In this document: piece by piece, positions 7,308-11,108 of the stretch
How the letters are laid out: each line of letters starts with the position of its first letter
How positions within the stretch are numbered: position 1 is the first letter of the stretch
Origin: JAIBJN01 sp035461525
GTDB lineage: Bacteria > Actinomycetota > Thermoleophilia > Gaiellales > Gaiellaceae
Assembly: GCA_035461525.1 (NCBI GenBank)
Contig: DATHVD010000097.1
Coordinates: 1-11,108 of the forward strand
DNA length: 11,108 nt
Direction of reading: 5' to 3'
Program-made: the position numbers and the translations under genes
The notes under the pieces: model-generated
Seen by the model: only the letters and a program-made list of their open reading frames with translations
What the model was told of the DNA's origin: nothing
Database searches by the model: none

Positions 7308-7667
7308 CTAGAAGAGCTGCTCGGGCTCCGGGGGCCGGGCGCTCGCCTCGAGCAGGCTGCGCGCGCGGCGCCCGAGATCGCCGAGGTCGACGCGCCCCTT
7401 CTCCGCGTCCTCGGCGATCCGCTCGGCGAACGAAAGCGCGTCGTCGAGAAGGCGGGAGCCCGCGGCGGCGTCCTGCCCCATGTCGTGGAGGATCGTCCGC
7501 TCCGTGCGGGAGGCGACGATCGGCTCGGAGATGCCGTCCACCCAGACGAGCGTGCGCCGTCCTCCGCCCCGGTCCTCGCCCCGGATCGGCTCCAGCGCGT
7601 AGATCTTGTCCGCCCGCGCGTACTTGCCGAAGCCCAGGAAGACCATCTTGGGCGCGCCGTCCGCCAT
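7308..7667 (-). CDS. RemA/DUF370-like small protein with C-terminal helical extension
   Basis: I recognise this 119-residue protein only in part. GFGKYARADKIYAL (12-25) and GRRTLVWVDG followed by EPIVASRTERTIL (36-60) resemble the two conserved blocks of RemA-like DUF370 proteins (a GFG segment, then GRRT with a following strand and a T-[IV]-L-like end). RemA in Bacillus subtilis is a DNA-binding activator of biofilm matrix genes, but the match here is by eye and partial. RemA-like proteins are about 90 residues; this one carries an extra acidic and basic, probably helical tail (65-112) and a proline-rich end. No signal peptide or membrane segment is present. The ATG at 7667 has no Shine-Dalgarno; a -10-like GATACT ends seven nt before it. 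It is the first gene of a two-gene unit with mpg. The gene is probably real, but its function is open. Confidence 0.7.
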   Translation of the reverse strand: MADGAPKMVFLGFGKYARADKIYALEPIRGEDRGGGRRTLVWVDGISEPIVASRTERTILHDMGQDAAAGSRLLDDALSFAERIAEDAEKGRVDLGDLGRRARSLLEASARPPEPEQLF

Positions 7668-7674
7668 CGGCGGA

Positions 7675-7680
7675 AGTATC
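7675..7680 (-). promoter_or_regulatory. -10-like box of the RemA-like/mpg unit, leaderless spacing
   Basis: GATACT on the minus strand is seven nt from the ATG at 7667, with no Shine-Dalgarno between. It lies just downstream of the strong hairpin that separates this unit from the secreted-protein gene. No clear -35 could be placed because the hairpin occupies that position. Confidence 0.35.
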
Positions 7681-7691
7681 GCAGGGAGAGT

Positions 7692-7726
7692 GGCCCGGGG
7701 CCGCCCGAGCGGACGGCCCCGGGGCC
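7692..7726 (-). terminator. Strong GC hairpin after the secreted-protein gene
   Basis: GGCCCGGGGCCG (7692-7703) pairs with CGGCCCCGGGGCC (7714-7726), giving 12 GC pairs with one bulged G and a 10-nt loop. It starts 5 nt after the stop codon at 7732 in the direction of transcription. There is no T tract on either strand, so it is not a textbook intrinsic terminator; U-less hairpins are often proposed as terminators or 3'-end stabilisers in actinomycetes. Confidence 0.5.
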
Positions 7727-7731
7727 CGCGC

Positions 7732-8049
7732 TTACGGTGCGTTCACGTAGTTGCCGGTCGCGGCGCAGGGATCGTCTGCGCTTCCGTACACGGCAATGGT
7801 CTGCACCTGCCCCGGCTGGCCGCGGTGCACGAGCACGTGCAGCGGGTGCGGGTTCGCCGTCGTCGTCGGCTCGGTCGTGTTCTTGAACGCATCGCTCGGC
7901 AAGACGACGAAGCGCTCCTCACCGTCCTTGGCAAGGACGACGCACGAGCCGTTCGGCAGCTGGATCACGTGCAGGTGGGCGGCGAGCGTCGCGGCCGGGA
8001 AGGCCAGCGCCGCGAGCGCCACGGTCAGGACCGCGATGAGCTTTCGCAT
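7732..8049 (-). CDS. Small secreted protein of unknown function
   Basis: I do not recognise this 105-residue protein. A signal peptide is clear: positive MRK, a hydrophobic core to about residue 18, and a cleavage region ending in ATLAA near residue 24. The mature part is about 81 residues with two cysteines (C36 in LPNGSCVVLA, C95 in DDPCAATG) that could form one disulfide. It has a central threonine-rich stretch (KNTTEPTTTANPHP, 56-69) and several histidines (H25, H27, H68, H71, H75). The ATG at 8049 is preceded by a purine-rich GGAGAAGGGGG eight nt upstream, the best ribosome-binding site in the window; an upstream in-frame start at 8100 would break the signal peptide. It lies 54 nt after the DegT gene and may have its own promoter. 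Signal, ribosome site and ending make it a real gene. Confidence 0.8.
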   Translation of the reverse strand: MRKLIAVLTVALAALAFPAATLAAHLHVIQLPNGSCVVLAKDGEERFVVLPSDAFKNTTEPTTTANPHPLHVLVHRGQPGQVQTIAVYGSADDPCAATGNYVNAP

Positions 8050-8090
8050 CGAGGCAACCCCCTTCTCCTCGTTGTCCCTGGACCCGCGGG

Positions 8091-8096
8091 AGGCTA
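8091..8096 (-). promoter_or_regulatory. -10-like box upstream of the secreted-protein gene
   Basis: TAGCCT on the minus strand lies between the DegT stop and the purine-rich ribosome-binding site of the secreted-protein gene, and would give a leader of about 35 nt. There is no recognisable -35, so read-through from the upstream operon remains possible. Confidence 0.25.
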
Positions 8097-8103
8097 GCAA
8101 CGC

Positions 8104-9216
8104 TCAGGCGAGGGCGCGGCCGAGCGCCGCCACGACCTGCTCCTGGTCCTCCGCGGCCAGCCGCGCGTGGAACGGGAGCGCGAGCGAGCGGGCGCTGGCG
8201 TCCTCGGAGGCCGGAAACGTCCCTTCCCGGTAGCCGAAGCGCTCCCGGTAGTAGGGCTGCAGGTGGATCGACGGCAGGTACGGCTTGCTCGCGACACCCT
8301 CCTCGGCGAGCCGGGCGATGACCGCGTCACGGTTGACGCCGGCGGCGAGGCGGACGACGTAGACGAACCACGAGCGCCGGTGGTCGGTGTCGTCGGGAAG
8401 CGGCGCCTGGACGCGCTCCACACCGGCGAGGAGCACGCCGTAGCGCGCCGCCACCTCCTCGCGCGCGGCGAGGATCTCGTCGAGCCGCTCGAGCTGGGCG
8501 AGGCCGAGCGCGGCGGAGAGGTCGTCGAGCCGGTAGTTGTAGCCGAGGCGGGAGTGCGTGAGCCACTCGCCGGAGTCGCTCCGGCCCTGGTTCGAGAGGC
8601 TCTTCAGGAGCGCCCAGTCCTCCTCGGTGGCGACCGCGACCGCTCCCCCCTCCCCCGTCGTCATCTGCTTGTTCGGATAGAAGGCGAAGACGGCGGGCCG
8701 GCCCGAGGAGCCGACCGGGCGCCCGCGGTAGGCGGCGCCGAGCGCCTCGCAGGCGTCCTCCACGACCGCGAGGCCGTGGCGGGCGGCGATCGCATCCAGC
8801 TCGTCGAGCTCCGCCGGATAGCCGAAGACGTGTACGGGGAGGATCGCCTTCGTCCGCGGCGTCACCGCCGCCTCGACCGCGGCCGGGTCGAGGTTGAGCG
8901 TGCGCGGGTCGACGTCGGCGAAGACGGGCGTCGCGCCCTCGTAGAGGACGCAGTTCGCGGAGGCGACGAACGAGAAGGGCGTCGTCACCACCTCGTCGCC
9001 GGGGCCGATTCCCGCGAGGCGCATCGAGAGGTGGAGCCCGGCCGTCCCGCTGGAGACGGCGGCGACGTGCCGCGCGCCGACTCGCTCGGCGAGGGCCACC
9101 TCGAACCGGTCGATCATGGGGCCTAGCGAGAGCCGCCCGGAGCGGAGCGTCTCGAGCACGAGCTCCTCCTCGCGGCCGTCGATCCAGGGCGCGGAGAGCG
9201 GGATCGGGCGAGTCAC
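8104..9216 (-). CDS. DegT/DnrJ/EryC1/StrS-family PLP aminotransferase
   Basis: This 370-residue fold-type I enzyme most likely moves an amino group, usually from glutamate, to a keto-sugar nucleotide. SSGTAGLH (55-62) binds the PLP phosphate, VVEDACEALGA (151-161) carries the aspartate (D154) that contacts the pyridine nitrogen, and K183 in FYPNKQMTTGEGG is the expected Schiff-base lysine. GYNYRLDDLSAALG (225-238) and the late KPYLPSIHLQP (311-321) are typical of the family. The length is normal. The GTG start has GAGGA five nt upstream, and the gene follows ilvE by 21 nt. No sugar dehydratase, epimerase or glycosyltransferase lies in the window, so the substrate is unknown; use in cell-surface glycan or a secondary metabolite is a guess from the family. 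Confidence 0.9.
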   Translation of the reverse strand: MTRPIPLSAPWIDGREEELVLETLRSGRLSLGPMIDRFEVALAERVGARHVAAVSSGTAGLHLSMRLAGIGPGDEVVTTPFSFVASANCVLYEGATPVFADVDPRTLNLDPAAVEAAVTPRTKAILPVHVFGYPAELDELDAIAARHGLAVVEDACEALGAAYRGRPVGSSGRPAVFAFYPNKQMTTGEGGAVAVATEEDWALLKSLSNQGRSDSGEWLTHSRLGYNYRLDDLSAALGLAQLERLDEILAAREEVAARYGVLLAGVERVQAPLPDDTDHRRSWFVYVVRLAAGVNRDAVIARLAEEGVASKPYLPSIHLQPYYRERFGYREGTFPASEDASARSLALPFHARLAAEDQEQVVAALGRALA

Positions 9217-9237
9217 GCTCGTCCTCGTCGAGGGCGG

Positions 9238-10170
9238 CTAGGAGCCGGGCGCCGCGGTCTTCTCGGCGTACTCGAGCCAGCGCGAGAAGCGCTCGTCCCG
9301 GCCGCGGACGGCGGCGAAGAAAACGTCCTGGATCGCCTTGGTGACGGGCCCGGGGTCCCCGATCTCGTGGTCGTCGACGGCGCGCACCGGCGTCACCTCG
9401 GCGGCCGTGCCGCACATGAAGATCTCGTCGGCGACGTAGAGGTCGGAGCGGATGAGCTGGCGCTCGTGCACGGCATAGCCGAGCGTCTGCGCGATCTCGA
9501 TCACGGCCTGGCGGGTGATCCCGGGTAGGATCGACGCGGAGAGGTCGGGCGTCGAGATGACCTCGTCCTTGACGACGAAGACGTTCTCGCCGGAGCCGTC
9601 GGCGACGTAGCCGTCGTCCGTGAGGAGGATCGCTTCCTCGTAGCCGGCCCGGGTGGCCTCCATGACCGCGAGCATCGAGTTGAGATAGATGCCGGTCGCC
9701 TTGGCGACGTGCGGGATCGTGTTCGGCCCGACCCGCTTCCACGACGAGACCTTTGCGCGGATGCCCTTCGCGAGCGCCTCCTCGCCGAGGTACGCGCCCC
9801 ACGGCCAGGTCATGATCACGACGTCGACCGGGTTCGTGCCCGGGTGGACGCCGAGCTCGCCGTAACCGTAGAAGGCGATGGGCCGCAGGTAGCACTCGCT
9901 CAGCCCGTTGACGCCGATCGTCTCGTGGCAGGCGGCGGTGAGCTCGTCGACGGCGTACGGGACCTCCATGTGCAGGAGCCCGGCGGAGGTGTGCAGGCGC
10001 CGGATGTGGTCGGTGAGGCGGAACACCGCCGGGCCCGAGTCCGTCTCGTAGCAGCGGATGCCCTCGAAGACGCCGGAGCCGTAGTGGAGCCCGTGCGCGC
10101 CGACGTGGATCTTCGCGTCCGCCCAGTCGACGAGCTCCCCGTTCATCCAGATCTTCTCGGTCTCGCGCAC
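9238..10170 (-). CDS. ilvE: Branched-chain amino acid aminotransferase
   Basis: This cytoplasmic PLP enzyme (fold type IV) makes the last step of leucine, isoleucine and valine synthesis, passing the amino group from glutamate to the branched 2-oxo acids. The 310-residue protein has HYGSGVFEGIRCY (29-41), R96 in YLRPIAFYGYGELGV, the Schiff-base lysine K157 in HVAKATGIYLNS, E195 in GSGENVFVV, LPGITR (215-220) and GTAAEVTPV (254-262). Length and motif order match IlvE, and the region from EKIWMNGELVDW is the usual N-terminus. The GTG at 10170 is used as start; the ATG of residue 9 is a less likely alternative. No Shine-Dalgarno is present, but TAACCT ends seven nt upstream. It is 10 nt from the deacylase gene and is probably co-transcribed with serA. 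Confidence 0.95.
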   Translation of the reverse strand: MRETEKIWMNGELVDWADAKIHVGAHGLHYGSGVFEGIRCYETDSGPAVFRLTDHIRRLHTSAGLLHMEVPYAVDELTAACHETIGVNGLSECYLRPIAFYGYGELGVHPGTNPVDVVIMTWPWGAYLGEEALAKGIRAKVSSWKRVGPNTIPHVAKATGIYLNSMLAVMEATRAGYEEAILLTDDGYVADGSGENVFVVKDEVISTPDLSASILPGITRQAVIEIAQTLGYAVHERQLIRSDLYVADEIFMCGTAAEVTPVRAVDDHEIGDPGPVTKAIQDVFFAAVRGRDERFSRWLEYAEKTAAPGS

Positions 10171-10177
10171 GGCTGGA

Positions 10178-10183
10178 AGGTTA
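10178..10183 (-). promoter_or_regulatory. -10-like box overlapping the deacylase stop codon
   Basis: TAACCT on the minus strand starts with the TAA stop of the upstream gene and ends seven nt before the ilvE GTG, which lacks a Shine-Dalgarno. It could provide a leaderless internal promoter. No -35 was identified and the motif is short, so chance is possible. Confidence 0.3.
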
Positions 10184-10678
10184 CTCGATCCCGCTGTCCT
10201 CGACCGCGTCCACAGCCCGGGCGCGGGCGAGCCGGACGAGGTCCGCGGGGGCGATCGCCGCCATGTGGCGAGAGGAGCCGGCGCCGATCCAGACGACCTC
10301 GTGGCCGAGCAGCGTGCGGTCGATGAGCACGGTCCCGAGCCCCGGGAGCGGAAACGGCGCGACGCCTCCGGCGGGGAAGCCGGTCGCCTTGCGGACGGCG
10401 TCGGCGCCGACCGCCTTCACGCGCTCGCAGCCCGCCGCCGAAGCGATCTTCCGGGTGTCCGCCCGCCGGTCGCCGGGCACCATGACCACGATCGCGCGGC
10501 CGTCGCAGGAGAAGACGAGCGTCTTCACGATCGTCTCGACGGGCGCCCCGGCCGCCTTCGCCGCGTCCGCCGCGGTCGGCGTCCCCTCGAGGAACTCCTC
10601 GATCCTCGCCTCGACCCTGCCCTCGCGCAGGACCCCGGCGACGCGCTGCACAGGCTCGGGCCAGTCCTCCCTAGCCAT
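10181..10678 (-). CDS. YbaK/EbsC-family aminoacyl-tRNA deacylase
   Basis: Members of this family hydrolyse wrongly charged tRNAs in trans, most often Cys-tRNA-Pro or Ala-tRNA-Pro, protecting translation. The 165-residue protein shows the family pattern: VETIVKTLVF (near 47-56) with the conserved lysine, VVMVPGDRRADTRKIA (about 64-79), KATGFPAGGVAPFPLPG (about 97-113) corresponding to the TGYxxGGVSP-like loop, and GAGSSRHMAAIAPADLVRL (about 132-150). The N-terminal segment VQRVAGVLREGRVEARI is also typical of stand-alone members. The ATG at 10678 is used; a GTG directly before it would add one residue. The start overlaps the serA stop by 8 nt, so translation is probably coupled. The exact substrate cannot be set by eye among YbaK, ProX and related groups. 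Confidence 0.85.
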   Translation of the reverse strand: MAREDWPEPVQRVAGVLREGRVEARIEEFLEGTPTAADAAKAAGAPVETIVKTLVFSCDGRAIVVMVPGDRRADTRKIASAAGCERVKAVGADAVRKATGFPAGGVAPFPLPGLGTVLIDRTLLGHEVVWIGAGSSRHMAAIAPADLVRLARARAVDAVEDSGIE

Positions 10679-11108
10679 CACCGCGCTCGAGGACGATCGC
10701 GCGCGGGTCGAGCAGCCCGGGCTCGGCCTCGACCCGCTCGAGCACCTCGGGCGGGATCGGGTCGTCGAGGGTCAGGACCATGAGCGCGCGCGATTTCTGG
10801 CGGTTGCGGGAGACGGCCATGTCGGCGATGTTGACCCCGGCCTCGCCGAGGATCGTCCCGATCCGGCCGATCCGCCCCGGCCGGTCGTCGTTGACGACGA
10901 AGAGCATGCGCGGGGCGAGCGCGATCTCGACCTTGTACCCCAGGGCGCTCACGAGGCGCGGCTCGTACTCGCCGCCGAAGACGGTGCCGGCGACGGCGAC
11001 CTTCGCGCCGCCGGAAACCGCGGTCACGGTGACGAGGCTGCGGAAGTCGGGGGAGGCCGCCCGCCGCTCCTCGCGCACCTCCATGCCCCGCTCCTGCGCG
11101 ACCAGCGG
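10671..11108 (-). CDS. serA: D-3-phosphoglycerate dehydrogenase, C-terminal part (starts beyond right edge)
   Basis: Only the last 145 residues are in the window; the catalytic and NAD-binding domains lie off the right edge, and the frame is open to the edge. The visible part matches the long, actinobacterial form of SerA, which makes the first step of serine synthesis. PLVAQERGMEVRE (1-13) and the following VTVTAVSGGAKVAVAGTVFGG-like strand region (to about 65) are the end of the intervening (allosteric substrate-binding) domain. The ACT domain covers about 69-141, with NDDRPGRIGRIGTILGEAGVNIADM (73-97), the usual serine-sensing motif. Feedback control by serine is expected from the family. 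The TAG stop overlaps the deacylase start by 8 nt. An internal ATG at 11084 is not the true start. Confidence 0.9.
   Translation of the reverse strand, partial: PLVAQERGMEVREERRAASPDFRSLVTVTAVSGGAKVAVAGTVFGGEYEPRLVSALGYKVEIALAPRMLFVVNDDRPGRIGRIGTILGEAGVNIADMAVSRNRQKSRALMVLTLDDPIPPEVLERVEAEPGLLDPRAIVLERGDG

Noticed and set aside
5271..7886. 871-residue plus-strand frame spanning the PBP, mpg and the RemA-like gene
   Set aside because: Crosses three real genes in other frames and is Arg/Ala/Pro-rich low-complexity sequence.
8327..9895. 522-residue minus-strand frame across the DegT gene and ilvE
   Set aside because: Out-of-frame shadow of two well-supported aminotransferases.

Overview
The window (about 70% G+C outside the rRNA) looks like a chromosomal segment of a high-GC actinomycete, most probably class Thermoleophilia (Gaiellales-like). 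The evidence is the 16S rRNA sequence, the high-GC codon use, the frequent GTG starts, apparently leaderless genes, a SigK/RskA-type sigma/anti-sigma pair, and tyrS immediately upstream of an rRNA operon. The lineage call rests on reading the sequence, not on a search. No phage, IS, CRISPR or plasmid features were seen. This is core chromosome, and no clearly novel multi-gene system stands out.

Layout: positions 1-1359 hold the 5' nine-tenths of a 16S rRNA gene on the minus strand; its 3' end and the rest of the operon lie off the left edge. Positions 1360-1700 are the rrn promoter and a roughly 300-nt leader. The leader is highly structured, with a perfect palindrome at the predicted transcription start, a terminator-like hairpin with U5 that competes with a possible antiterminator, a boxA-like element, and two hairpins with UUCG loops. 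Upstream of it on the same strand is tyrS (1711-2877).

Divergent from tyrS is a plus-strand cluster: an ECF sigma factor (2989-3585), its RskA-type membrane anti-sigma factor (3558-4283, overlapping by 28 nt), and a bifunctional class A penicillin-binding protein with PASTA repeats (4297-6726). The first two form a classic envelope-sensing regulatory pair, and the third builds peptidoglycan.

The right half (6729-11108) is all on the minus strand. Read 5' to 3' it runs serA (C-terminal end, entering from the right edge), a YbaK/EbsC-type aminoacyl-tRNA deacylase, ilvE, a DegT-family aminotransferase, a small secreted protein of unknown function, a strong GC-rich hairpin, a RemA/DUF370-like protein, and an Mpg/AAG-type DNA glycosylase. 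serA, ybaK, ilvE and the DegT gene are tightly packed and probably one amino-acid-metabolism operon. The last two genes form a second small operon that converges on the PBP gene with only 2 nt between stop codons.

The items most worth a second look are the attenuator-like rrn leader, the KMSAS variant of the TyrRS signature loop, the recurrent -10-like boxes placed 7-10 nt before start codons (two of them built on the upstream gene's stop codon), and the two poorly characterised small proteins at 7308-7667 and 7732-8049.
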